The notes under the pieces are model-generated. The model did not search any database, was not told the DNA's origin, and saw only the letters and a list, made by a program, of their open reading frames with translations. Below, piece after piece: positions 48,986 through 56,947 of a stretch of 64,000 nucleotides of DNA. The stretch is from Chlorobium sp. (GTDB lineage: Bacteria > Bacteroidota > Chlorobiia > Chlorobiales > Chlorobiaceae): NCBI GenBank assembly GCA_028277225.1, contig JANQHB010000040.1:1-64000 (forward strand), in the 5' to 3' direction. Numbering within the stretch: position 1 is the stretch's first letter; every line of letters starts with the position of its first letter. A program made the position numbers and the translations under genes.

Positions 48986-49069
48986 TTAACGGAAGTATGA
49001 AATGAGGGCTGCAATGATGTTATAGATGATGAAACCCCAGAAAAGCAGCAGCAAGAGTTTGATATTCAT
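48986..49069 (-). CDS. Tiny membrane protein, 27 residues, upstream of elbB
   Basis: The minus strand encodes MNIKLLLLLFWGFIIYNIIA and then ALISYFR before TAA at 48986-48988. It is one continuous hydrophobic helix with a positive residue near each end, as in single-span small proteins. AAAAAGG precedes the ATG by about 8 bases. It ends 17 bp before the elbB start on the same strand. It could be a true small membrane protein or a leader peptide controlling elbB. Its small size makes chance occurrence possible. Confidence 0.5.
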   Translation of the reverse strand: MNIKLLLLLFWGFIIYNIIAALISYFR

Positions 49070-49179
49070 GGTGTGAGCCTTTTTACGATGTTAAAAAAAA
49101 TCGGTTAGATTCTAAAATACACGCTATGACCTGCGGACATCGGAACCTGTGAAATGCAAAACAGTAGACTTTTTCTTCG

Positions 49180-49863
49180 ATGGAACGATTGCAGCATGAG
49201 GAGTTCACCAGCATTGTCTTTTTTACCGGTGCAGGCATGTCGGCTGAAAGCGGGGTGCCGACCTACCGGGGTAAGGGCGGGATCTGGAAGGATTACGATT
49301 ATGAAGAATACGCCTGCCAGGATGCGTTCGAACGGGATCCTGACAAGGTGCTCGAATTCCACCGCATACGCCGCCGTTCGGTTCTTCTGTGTCAGCCTCA
49401 TGAAGGGCACAGGGTGATCGCGTCCATTCCCGAAGCCGGGATAGTAACGCAGAATATCGACGGTATGCATCAACGGGCGGGTTCAGAGGAAGTCATAGAA
49501 CTGCACGGCAGCCTCTGGCGACTCCGCTGTCCGGAATGCGGCTTCAGGAAAGAAGATTTTGGGGAGGTTTACGAAAAAAAGTGCAGCGAGTGCGGCGGAA
49601 GGCTCAGGCCGGACATCATCTGGTTCGGCGACATGCTCGATCCCCTCGTCATGCAGAATGCATCGACACTCATCAAGAATTGTGATCTTTTTATAAGCAT
49701 CGGTACATCGGGAACCGTCTGGCCTGCCGCAGGCTATCCCGATCTTGCGAAACGGTCCGGCGCCTACTGCATCGAAATCAATCCTGAACCGTCAGGAGCG
49801 ACAGCCTATGACAGGGTTATCGAAGGGAGTGCAGGGGAGGTGTTGCCAAAGCTTTTCCACTGA
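49180..49863 (+). CDS. cobB: Sirtuin (SIR2-family NAD-dependent protein deacylase)
   Basis: A 227-residue class III/U-type sirtuin that removes lysine acyl groups using NAD. The motifs are FFTGAGMSAESGVPTYRG (residues 14-31), VTQNIDGMHQRAG, catalytic His109 in ELHGS, a zinc module CPECG...CSECGG, RPDIIWFGDML, and the late ribose-binding SIGTSGTVWPAA and INPEPSG. Where E. coli CobB and SIRT5 have Tyr-x-x-Arg for succinyl-lysine, this protein has His61-R-I-Arg64, so acyl preference may differ. Its last codons lie in a terminator hairpin. Confidence 0.92.
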   Translation: MERLQHEEFTSIVFFTGAGMSAESGVPTYRGKGGIWKDYDYEEYACQDAFERDPDKVLEFHRIRRRSVLLCQPHEGHRVIASIPEAGIVTQNIDGMHQRAGSEEVIELHGSLWRLRCPECGFRKEDFGEVYEKKCSECGGRLRPDIIWFGDMLDPLVMQNASTLIKNCDLFISIGTSGTVWPAAGYPDLAKRSGAYCIEINPEPSGATAYDRVIEGSAGEVLPKLFH

Positions 49864-49887
49864 GGTGGAAAAGCTGGTTGATTTTTT
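49850..49887 (+). terminator. Intrinsic terminator overlapping the sirtuin stop codon
   Basis: An 11-bp perfect stem AGCTTTTCCAC (49850-49860) / GTGGAAAAGCT (49865-49875) with loop TGAG, followed six bases later by six T residues. The stop TGA sits in the loop. Confidence 0.8.
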
Positions 49888-49907
49888 ATGTTCTCAAAGC
49901 TCTTGGA

Positions 49908-49950
49908 AATAGGACCTATAGGTCCCATAGGTCCTATAAGTCCTATAACG
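49908..49950. repeat. ATAGGTCC-type microsatellite-like repeat
   Basis: Four to five degenerate units of CCTATAGGTCC/CCCATAGGTCC in tandem. A second array lies at 50790-50830. The two arrays bracket the isochorismatase-like gene. The units are palindromic (CCTATAGG). Confidence 0.7.
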
Positions 49951-50103
49951 CAATCTCTCTTTCAGGGAAATATTTTATATGCCATTGCTGTATAATAAGC
50001 TGTTGAAATAATTATCTTGCTTGCTACATTTACGTATTATTTTGTTTGGCGGACTGCCGCATCCGCTTAAGAAGGTGCCATCAGAGGAAAAGTAGGAGGT
50101 ATT

Positions 50104-50646
50104 ATGATTTCTGCCCGGGAGAGTGTTCTTCTCGTCATCGACGTACAGGGAAAACTTGCACAGATTGTTCATGACCCTGATAAGGTTGTGCGGAATATAG
50201 CAAAACTGATCAGGGCGGCACATGTACTCGAAGTGCCGGTTCTCTATACCGAGCAGTATCCTAAAGGCCTGGGGCATACCGTAGAGCCTCTTGAGAGATT
50301 ACTTGCCGATGAAGAGGCGGTCGAAAAAATTGCGTTCAGCTGCTGCGGTGAAGAGCAGTTCATGGAACGGCTCAGGACTTTGAAAAGAAACGAAGTGCTT
50401 GTTACAGGAATAGAAACCCATGTCTGCGTCTACCAGACGTCCAACGAACTGCTCGAGTACGGTTACAACGTTCATCTTGTCGCAGATGCAGTTTCGTCAC
50501 GTACAGTGGAAAACCGTGAACTCGGTATCCGGGCTATCGAAAAGGCCGGAGCGCTTCTGAAAAGCACGGAAATGACGATTTTCGAACTGCTGCGCGTTGC
50601 CGAAGGAGAGAAGTTCAAGGCAATCTCGAAGATTATTAAAGAATAA
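50104..50646 (+). CDS. Isochorismatase-family (cysteine) hydrolase
   Basis: A 180-residue alpha/beta hydrolase of the isochorismatase/YcaC/nicotinamidase superfamily. The catalytic Asp is in VLLVIDVQGKLA, a middle segment PVLYTEQYPKGLGHTVEPL follows, and the nucleophile Cys is in LVTGIETHVCVYQTSNEL with the usual cis-peptide neighbourhood. A Lys in the middle (AVEKIAFSC) is the likely third catalytic residue. A strong AGGAGGT lies 6 bases before the ATG. The substrate is not predictable. Confidence 0.88.
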   Translation: MISARESVLLVIDVQGKLAQIVHDPDKVVRNIAKLIRAAHVLEVPVLYTEQYPKGLGHTVEPLERLLADEEAVEKIAFSCCGEEQFMERLRTLKRNEVLVTGIETHVCVYQTSNELLEYGYNVHLVADAVSSRTVENRELGIRAIEKAGALLKSTEMTIFELLRVAEGEKFKAISKIIKE

Positions 50647-50949
50647 GAAGATTGTTGATTTGTTGAACTGTTGAGTGGAGTTGTTGAATCGTTGATTTGT
50701 TCAACTGTTGAATTGTTTGGTACTCGGTATTCGGAGAGAATGATTGTTTTGTTGAGGTGTGACGATATCAGATACATTTGAGGGAGTTATATAGGTCCTA
50801 TAGGTCATATGAGTCCTATAGGACCTATAATAGTATCTGCAATCTGCCACATTCCCACCATTCACGATTTACGATTCACGAATCATGATTCTCCCCCCAC
50901 TCATCGCTCAGCACTCGTTGCTGGCTTCCCGCCATTCACGAATCACGAT
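50647..50949. repeat. Repeat-packed spacer of 303 bp without a gene
   Basis: Contains tandem GTTGATTTGTTGAACT-like units (50652-50718, about eight degenerate 8-mers), the second ATAGGTCC array (50790-50830), and ATTCACGATTTACGATTCAC units (50863-50954). Similar GTTGATTTGTTGAA words lie at 47758-47790. No ORF or stable RNA is supported. Confidence 0.65.
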
Positions 50950-51987
50950 TCACCGGCGCTTCGCGCCGACCACCTCATCGAGCATCCGCTCCAGCAGTTC
51001 CTGTCCTTCTGGTATGGTCATACTGACAGGAAGATAGAAACAGGGAAGCTTTGCCATCGTGCGGAGCATCTTTTCTTTGTCCCGGAACCGGTAGTAATCT
51101 TTTTCGGTCATCACGAGAGAGAGGCTTTCCTGTTCGGCCTTGTTGACAAGTTTTTCTATTTCAGGCTGCGGAAAGTCCGCATGGTCGGGAAAAAACGCTT
51201 TGAGCGTCACGTCCATACCGCTTTCCTGCAGCGAAACAAGGAAGCCTTCAGGTTGTCCTATTCCCGCCAGAGCGATGACTTTTCCATGCAGCGGCCTGTC
51301 AGGGGCGCCGATCGGAACAGGTTTTCCGGGACGCAATCCGGTTATGATCAAGGGTATGGCTGTTTCCCTCAGTCTGTTTTCAAGTTCCGAAACGTGTTGC
51401 CGGTCCTTGACCTTGCTCAGGACGAGAAGGTCTGCCCGGTGTAAGCTTCGAACCGGTTCCCGAAGTTTTCCGAAAGGCAGCAGCCTGTCGTCGAAAAATG
51501 GTGCAATGCTGCTGATGACCACGATATCGAGGTCGCGGCTGATTTTGCGGTGCTGAAAAGCGTCGTCGAGCAGAACGACATCCGGAAGTTTTCCTGCAAA
51601 CCGTTCAATGATGTAGTCTATTCCAGCTTTCCTTTGTTCGGCAACGACCACAATGGTGCCCGGATTGTTATGGGCAAGCATGGTGCATTCGTCTCCGGCT
51701 TCCTTTGCTCCCAAGAAGATCTGTCTGCCGTCCGATACCAGCCGGACCCCTTTTGTGCTTCGTCTGTAGCCGCGTGAGAGAATCGCTGACCTGAGGCCTT
51801 TTCGGGAGTAGTGCTTGACCGCAAAGTCAACCAATGGCGTTTTCCCGGTTCCGCCAGCTGTGATATTACCGATGGAAACCGTCGGGATGTCTGCGCTGTG
51901 GGTTTTGAACAAGCCAAGATCATAGAGCCGGTTCCTGATGTCGATGACGGTTTTATAGAGCATGGTTGCTGGTTCAGGGATTATCAT
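50950..51987 (-). CDS. lpxK: Tetraacyldisaccharide 4'-kinase (lipid A synthesis)
   Basis: Phosphorylates the 4' position of the lipid A disaccharide precursor at the inner membrane. The Walker A motif is VSIGNITAGGTGKTPLVDF, with the family runs AILSRGYRRSTKGVRLVSDG, GDECTMLAHNNPGTIVVV, VVLLDDAFQHRKISRDLDIV and ALAGIGQPEGF. The start is uncertain: the frame is open to 52047 inside the upstream gene. I prefer ATG 51987 (residues IIPEPATMLYKTVIDIRNRL), overlapping that gene by 14 bp; ATG 51963 is also possible. It is coupled to the acyltransferase gene. Confidence 0.92.
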   Translation of the reverse strand: MIIPEPATMLYKTVIDIRNRLYDLGLFKTHSADIPTVSIGNITAGGTGKTPLVDFAVKHYSRKGLRSAILSRGYRRSTKGVRLVSDGRQIFLGAKEAGDECTMLAHNNPGTIVVVAEQRKAGIDYIIERFAGKLPDVVLLDDAFQHRKISRDLDIVVISSIAPFFDDRLLPFGKLREPVRSLHRADLLVLSKVKDRQHVSELENRLRETAIPLIITGLRPGKPVPIGAPDRPLHGKVIALAGIGQPEGFLVSLQESGMDVTLKAFFPDHADFPQPEIEKLVNKAEQESLSLVMTEKDYYRFRDKEKMLRTMAKLPCFYLPVSMTIPEGQELLERMLDEVVGAKRR

Positions 51988-52612
51988 TCCCGTTCCGGTC
52001 ATGTGCCAGGTGTTTTGAAAGCCGCTGTTCGTATGCGGCAAGCTCATCCTGATCTTTCATGGCCGGAACTTCGATACGATGCAGCGCGATGTTTACCCGG
52101 CTGAACGGCAGTGGAATTTCGAAATGGTCCCAGCTTTTCAGCGTTATCGCTTTGCTGTAGTGTATGGAAGCGAAAATGATCGGTATGCCACGTTGGGAGG
52201 CAAGACGGAGGGTTCCGTACTTGAATGAATGCAGCGGTCCGCGCGGTCCGTCCGGGGTGATAGCGACGATACCTTTCTTGTCGAGTTCCCGATTCATTGA
52301 CTCTTTTACGTTGTCGCTTCCTCTTGAGCTCGATCCACGGATAAGGCTGAATCCAAGGCCATGAAGTGTCCGTGACAGGATCTCTCCATCGCTGGAAAGG
52401 CTGATGACAGCGTGAATGTTACGGTCGGCAAACAGATGGCGGGCAAGAAGCCATCCGCAGATCATTTTTCCGTGCCAGAAAGTGAACAGGCAACTGCCGT
52501 CTCTCCGGTTCTTTTCAAACTGACGGTCATCGATGCTGACGTTAAGGGAGAGAAAGAGGGCTTTGAGCAAACCGGGCAGAAGAAGGCCGGAAAGCGAAGG
52601 AAGCAACGACAT
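51974..52612 (-). CDS. Lysophospholipid acyltransferase-family protein (DUF374)
   Basis: A 212-residue membrane-associated acyltransferase-like protein. DUF374 marks are GSCLFTFWHGKMICGW, AVISLSSDGEILSRTL, FSLIRGSSSRGSDNVKES and VAITPDGPRGPLHSFKYGTL. The HxxxxD catalytic pair of PlsC is not in its classic form, as is usual for DUF374. An N-terminal hydrophobic helix is present. It overlaps lpxK, which suggests a role in lipid A or other envelope lipid acylation. Confidence 0.85.
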   Translation of the reverse strand: MSLLPSLSGLLLPGLLKALFLSLNVSIDDRQFEKNRRDGSCLFTFWHGKMICGWLLARHLFADRNIHAVISLSSDGEILSRTLHGLGFSLIRGSSSRGSDNVKESMNRELDKKGIVAITPDGPRGPLHSFKYGTLRLASQRGIPIIFASIHYSKAITLKSWDHFEIPLPFSRVNIALHRIEVPAMKDQDELAAYEQRLSKHLAHDRNGNDNP

Positions 52613-52887
52613 ACGAGAGACAGTTGAAAATCTGTTCGGTCGAGACTGCCGGACGAAAGTCTGAGAGCCGGCAGGGCGTTTGTTACTCGCAATGTAGCAA
52701 AAGCATATGGTTTTTTGACGCTGTGTCCTCTTGATGCAGGTTCTTCATGGGCCTGCTGAAGCTTGTTGTCTGTTTTTCTGCAGAAGTCGGCATGTTTCGA
52801 CGGAAGGAGTTTTTTTGTTTGTATTTTGTTCCGCCTGCCTTATATAGTTTGTTCAAACAAGCTTGATAAAAACTCGAAATACAAGCC

Positions 52888-54171
52888 ATGAAGGTGTTGA
52901 TTGTCGGCGGGGGCGGAAGAGAGCATGCCCTTGCCTGGGCTGCAGCCCGCAGTGAAAGAGTCACCAAAGTCTATGTGGCTCCCGGAAACGGTGGAACGGC
53001 AACCATGGGCGGGAAAGTGGAGAATGTCGGTCTCGCTGCTACCGATATTGAGGGTCTTGTCGGTTTTGCCCGCAGCGAGTCTCCGGATCTTACGGTAATC
53101 GGACCTGAACAACCTCTTGAGAAAGGCATCGTCGATGCTTTCAACAGTGCCGGTCTTGCTGTGTTCGGTCCGACCAGAAAAGCAGCTCAGCTTGAGACCA
53201 GCAAGGTTTTTGCAAAGGATTTCATGCGACGCCATGCTATTCCGACAGCATCGTACGAAGTGTTCAGGGAGTACGGTCCTGCAAAGGATTTTCTGGAATT
53301 CACTGCAGTCTATCCCCAGGTTATCAAGGCAAGTGGTCTTGCTGCCGGTAAAGGGGTCATTGTTGCCGAAAACCGTGAGGATGCATTGCAGGCGATTGAC
53401 GATCTGTTCAACAGAAGAGTTTTTGGTGACGCCGCCGATGAAGTTGTCATCGAAGCCTTTCTCACCGGTCAGGAAGCGAGCATATTTGCCGTCACCGATG
53501 GCTCTTCCTACCGGTTTTTTCTGCCTTCACAGGACCATAAGCGCATTGGAGAGGGTGATACAGGCAAAAACACCGGAGGGATGGGTGCATACGCTCCTGC
53601 ACCTCTTGTCAGCGGGGACGTCCTCAAGAAGATCGAGGAGCGCGTTGTCATTCCTACCCTCGAGGGCATGAGGGCCGAAGGGATGCCGTATACAGGTTTC
53701 CTCTATATCGGTCTGATGATTGACGACAGCGGTGAGCCATCGGTTGTAGAATACAACGCGCGTCTCGGGGATCCCGAGGCACAGGTTGTTCTGCCGCTCC
53801 TCGAGAGTGATCTGATCGTTCTTCTCGAGGCTTCTCTTCAGGGAAGGCTCGAAGGTGTTCCCTTTGAAATGAAAGATGGTGCGGCAACCACCGTTGTCCT
53901 TGCGTCTGGAGGGTATCCCGGCAGTTACGAGAAAGGCAGAACGATTGTGGTAGGCGAAGAGTTGAAAGCAGATGACGATATTGTTGTTTTTCATGCCGGC
54001 ACCACGTTTGACGGTACAACCCTCAGGACATCGGGCGGCAGAGTGCTTGCTGTGACGGCAACCGCAGCGACCCTGAGAGAAAGCATCGACCGTGCTTATC
54101 AGGCCGCAGGGTACATCTCTTTTGACGGTATGTATTATCGCCGTGACATCGGGGCTAAAGCTTTCTCATGA
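52888..54171 (+). CDS. purD: Phosphoribosylamine-glycine ligase (GAR synthetase)
   Basis: Second step of purine synthesis: phosphoribosylamine + glycine + ATP to GAR. A 427-residue protein with the N-terminal fold MKVLIVGGGGREHALAWAAA, GNGGTAT and GPEQPL, then an ATP-grasp domain (VIKASGLAAGKGVIVAENRE, QDHKRIGEGDTGKNTGGMGA, then VVEYNARLGDPEAQVVLPLL). The C-terminal domain ends GYISFDGMYYRRDI. It is complete. First gene of a rightward run with a JAMM protease 16 bp downstream, the N-half of carB and trpC. Confidence 0.96.
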   Translation: MKVLIVGGGGREHALAWAAARSERVTKVYVAPGNGGTATMGGKVENVGLAATDIEGLVGFARSESPDLTVIGPEQPLEKGIVDAFNSAGLAVFGPTRKAAQLETSKVFAKDFMRRHAIPTASYEVFREYGPAKDFLEFTAVYPQVIKASGLAAGKGVIVAENREDALQAIDDLFNRRVFGDAADEVVIEAFLTGQEASIFAVTDGSSYRFFLPSQDHKRIGEGDTGKNTGGMGAYAPAPLVSGDVLKKIEERVVIPTLEGMRAEGMPYTGFLYIGLMIDDSGEPSVVEYNARLGDPEAQVVLPLLESDLIVLLEASLQGRLEGVPFEMKDGAATTVVLASGGYPGSYEKGRTIVVGEELKADDDIVVFHAGTTFDGTTLRTSGGRVLAVTATAATLRESIDRAYQAAGYISFDGMYYRRDIGAKAFS

Positions 54172-54187
54172 CTGACTGTTTTTTTCC

Positions 54188-54619
54188 ATGCATTTGTCTC
54201 GAAGACAGTTTGAAATAATCCAGGAACAGGCGATACGGGAACTTCCTTATGAATGCTGCGGTCTTCTTGCCGGGATTCGAAAGCCGGACAAGAAGGGCGG
54301 GTTCGAGAACATTGTCTATGAAGTCGCTCCCTGTGTCAATGTTCTTTACAGCGGGCGCGAACACGGTTTTGAAATCTCCTTTTCGGAATTTATCGAAGTT
54401 GAACGTGAAGCGGCCGGTCTCGGTTACACAATTCTTGGTTCCTACCACTCGCATATCGATACTGCTGCGGTGCCGTCTAACAGCGACATCGATTTCGCCA
54501 GGCCCGGAGATACCATGGTCATTATCTCTGTTCGGCACCGGCGGCCTGCCGGCGTAACGGCCTGGTACAGGCGGGATGACAGGGGATTTCACCAGGAGGC
54601 GATCAGGGTGGTGGAGTAG
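54188..54619 (+). CDS. JAMM/Mov34-family metallopeptidase (M67)
   Basis: A 143-residue single-domain JAMM protein. The metal-site residues are complete: Glu22 in LPYECCGLLAG and the H-x-H-x7-S-x2-D motif (His87, His89, Ser97, Asp100). Bacterial stand-alone JAMM proteins remove C-terminal residues from ubiquitin-like sulfur carriers (as with CysO in mycobacteria) or cleave isopeptide bonds. No ubiquitin-like partner or E1-like gene is adjacent. Its place between purD and carB is not explained by that role. Confidence 0.87.
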   Translation: MHLSRRQFEIIQEQAIRELPYECCGLLAGIRKPDKKGGFENIVYEVAPCVNVLYSGREHGFEISFSEFIEVEREAAGLGYTILGSYHSHIDTAAVPSNSDIDFARPGDTMVIISVRHRRPAGVTAWYRRDDRGFHQEAIRVVE

Positions 54620-54686
54620 CGGCATTTTTTTTTACATTACCATCGGTATGACTTCGATACAATAAAGAATGAAATTCTGAATACAA

Positions 54687-56174
54687 GTGCCAAAACGGGA
54701 AGATATACAGTCGATTCTGGTCATTGGAGCCGGGCCTATCGTGATTGGCCAGGCATGTGAGTTCGACTACTCGGGTACGCAGGCGTGCAAGGCTCTCAAG
54801 GATGAGGGGTACAGGGTTGTTCTGGTCAACAGCAATCCGGCAACCATCATGACCGATATCGAGTTTGCCGACAGTACCTACATCGAGCCTATAACTCCTG
54901 ATTATGTCCGAAAAATCATAGAGAAGGAAAAACCCGATGCGCTGCTTCCCACGATGGGAGGCCAGACAGCCTTGAATACGGCTGTAAGCCTTGCCGAGAG
55001 CGGTGTGCTTGAACGCAACGGCGTTGAACTGATCGGTGCAAAGCTCAGGGCGATACGAAAAGCGGAGAACAGGGAGTTTTTCAGTGACGCCATGAGGAAG
55101 CTCGGACTCGAGATGGCAAAAGGTTTTTTTGTCCGAAACGAGAAAGAAGCCAGGGAAGCGCTTGAGGAGATCGGCTTGCCTATCGTGATACGTCCATCGT
55201 TTACCCTTGGCGGGACAGGAGGCGGATTTGCCGAAACAAAGCCGGACTATTACGATTCGGTCAGGAGAGGTATTGCCGAGAGCCCTATCGGGGAAGTGCT
55301 CGTTGAAGAGTGTCTTATCGGCTGGAAGGAATTCGAACTCGAAGTGATTCGTGACCTTGCCGATAACGTGATCATTGTCTGTTCCATCGAGAATGTCGAC
55401 CCGATGGGTGTCCATACAGGTGACAGCATTACCGTCGCTCCTGCCCAGACGCTTTCCGACAGACAATACCAGGAACTCCGGGATGCTTCGATCAAGATTA
55501 TCCGTGAGATCGGGGTTGAAACCGGCGGGAGCAACATCCAGTTTGCCATCAATCCTGAAAACGGCAGGGTTGTTGTTATCGAGATGAATCCAAGGGTTTC
55601 CCGAAGTTCAGCACTTGCATCGAAGGCTACTGGATTTCCTATCGCCAAGGTGGCTGCAAAACTTGCGGTCGGTTACACTTTGGATGAAATACAGAACGAT
55701 ATCACAAAGACGACACCGGCCAGTTTCGAGCCGGTCATCGATTACTGTGTCGTCAAGGTGCCGAGGTGGGATTTCGAAAAGTTCAAGAATGTCGACGCTC
55801 GTCTGGGTATCCAGATGAAATCGGTTGGCGAGGTGATGGCTTTCGGCAGGAACTTTCGCGAAGCGTTACAGAAATCGCTCAGGGGGCTTGAAATCGGCCG
55901 TGGCGGCCTTGGGTGCGACGGCAAAGATATGATGAATGTTGTCGACATGCCTCCTCATCAAAAAAAGTTCGCCAAGGAAGATCTTCTTGAAAAAATCAGG
56001 ATTCCCAAGGCAGACCGGATCTTTTACCTTCGGTATGCTATCCAGGCAGGAGCGACAGTTGAGGAAATCAATCAGTCTACAGGAATTGATCCATGGTTTC
56101 TCGAAAATATCCGCCAGATCGTCGAGTTCGAGAATGAATTGAGAAGAGCCGCCGCCGGATCAGTTTCTTCATGA
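54687..56174 (+). CDS. carB: Carbamoyl-phosphate synthase large chain, N-terminal half only
   Basis: 495 residues corresponding to the carboxyphosphate ATP-grasp domain plus the start of the oligomerisation domain of CarB, which is normally ~1070 residues. Runs include SILVIGAGPIVIGQACEFDY, NSNPATIMTD, PTMGGQTALNTAV, RPSFTLGGTGGGFAE, SIENVDPMGVHTGDSITVAP, EMNPRVSRSSALASKATGFP, and the ending IDPWFLENIRQIVEFE. It ends with a proper stop overlapping trpC, not a frameshift. A split CarB is known in Aquifex and Methanocaldococcus; the C-half gene must lie elsewhere. The start is GTG (PKREDIQ), with a weak ribosome-binding site. Confidence 0.93.
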   Translation: MPKREDIQSILVIGAGPIVIGQACEFDYSGTQACKALKDEGYRVVLVNSNPATIMTDIEFADSTYIEPITPDYVRKIIEKEKPDALLPTMGGQTALNTAVSLAESGVLERNGVELIGAKLRAIRKAENREFFSDAMRKLGLEMAKGFFVRNEKEAREALEEIGLPIVIRPSFTLGGTGGGFAETKPDYYDSVRRGIAESPIGEVLVEECLIGWKEFELEVIRDLADNVIIVCSIENVDPMGVHTGDSITVAPAQTLSDRQYQELRDASIKIIREIGVETGGSNIQFAINPENGRVVVIEMNPRVSRSSALASKATGFPIAKVAAKLAVGYTLDEIQNDITKTTPASFEPVIDYCVVKVPRWDFEKFKNVDARLGIQMKSVGEVMAFGRNFREALQKSLRGLEIGRGGLGCDGKDMMNVVDMPPHQKKFAKEDLLEKIRIPKADRIFYLRYAIQAGATVEEINQSTGIDPWFLENIRQIVEFENELRRAAAGSVSS

Positions 56175-56947
56175 GTACCTACCTGACCGATATACTTGCA
56201 TACAAGAAAGGCGAGGTCGAGGCTTTGCTGCACCAGCATCCGGAAGTCCGTTACCGGGACTGCCAGAGAGATTTGCCGTCGCCGCGGGGATTCAAACGGG
56301 TTCTTCAGGACAATTCCGGGTCTGTACGGCTGATTGCGGAAGTGAAAAAGGCTTCGCCGTCAAGGGGGGTTCTGGTTGAAGATTTTCAGCCTATCGAGAT
56401 AGCAAGGCGTTATGCCGCTCTGGGGGCTGCAGCTTTTTCTGTTCTGACTGACCGGAATTTTTTTCAGGGTTCGAACGAGTATCTGCAGCAGGTGAGCCGG
56501 GCATATGATCTGCCTGTTCTTCGAAAAGATTTCATCATCGACGAGTCCCAGATATACGAAACGAGGTTGATAGGAGCTGACGCACTGCTTTTGATCGTAG
56601 CGGCTCTTGATCCTGTTCAACTCAGGGATTATCTTGACCTTTCAGGCGAAACCGGGCTGGACGCACTGGTCGAGGTGCATGATAAAGCCGAGCTTGATTG
56701 CGCACTTGAAGCAGGGGCTTCCATTATCGGTATCAACAACCGGAACCTCAGGGATTTTACCGTCTCGCTTGAAACATCCCTGCAGCTCAGGCCGTTTATT
56801 CCGGAGGATGTTGTCGCGGTTGCCGAAAGCGGTTTGAAGCGTGCAGTGGATGTCGAAAGGATGCAGGAGGCATCGTTTGATGCCGTCCTGATCGGAGAAG
56901 GTCTTATCGGCAGGGAACTGCAGCAGTTTACCTGGAAGCAGACTTGA
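56171..56947 (+). CDS. trpC: Indole-3-glycerol-phosphate synthase
   Basis: Ring closure step of tryptophan synthesis. A 258-residue TIM barrel: IAEVKKASPSRGVLVEDFQP, AAFSVLTDRNFFQGSNEYL, VLRKDFIIDESQIYETRLIG, ADALLLIVAALD, DALVEVHDKAELDCAL, IGINNRNLRDFTVSLETS, VAVAESGLKRAVDVERM and FDAVLIGEGLI. All catalytic Lys/Glu/Asn positions appear present. ATG overlaps the carB stop by 4 bases. The 3' end overlaps the convergent rpe gene by 20 bp. No other trp gene is nearby. Confidence 0.96.
   Translation: MSTYLTDILAYKKGEVEALLHQHPEVRYRDCQRDLPSPRGFKRVLQDNSGSVRLIAEVKKASPSRGVLVEDFQPIEIARRYAALGAAAFSVLTDRNFFQGSNEYLQQVSRAYDLPVLRKDFIIDESQIYETRLIGADALLLIVAALDPVQLRDYLDLSGETGLDALVEVHDKAELDCALEAGASIIGINNRNLRDFTVSLETSLQLRPFIPEDVVAVAESGLKRAVDVERMQEASFDAVLIGEGLIGRELQQFTWKQT

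Noticed and set aside
50647..50830. Possible CRISPR-like array from repeated GTTGATTTG and ATAGGTCC units
   Set aside because: Units are short, contiguous and without unique spacers of constant length, and no cas gene is near.
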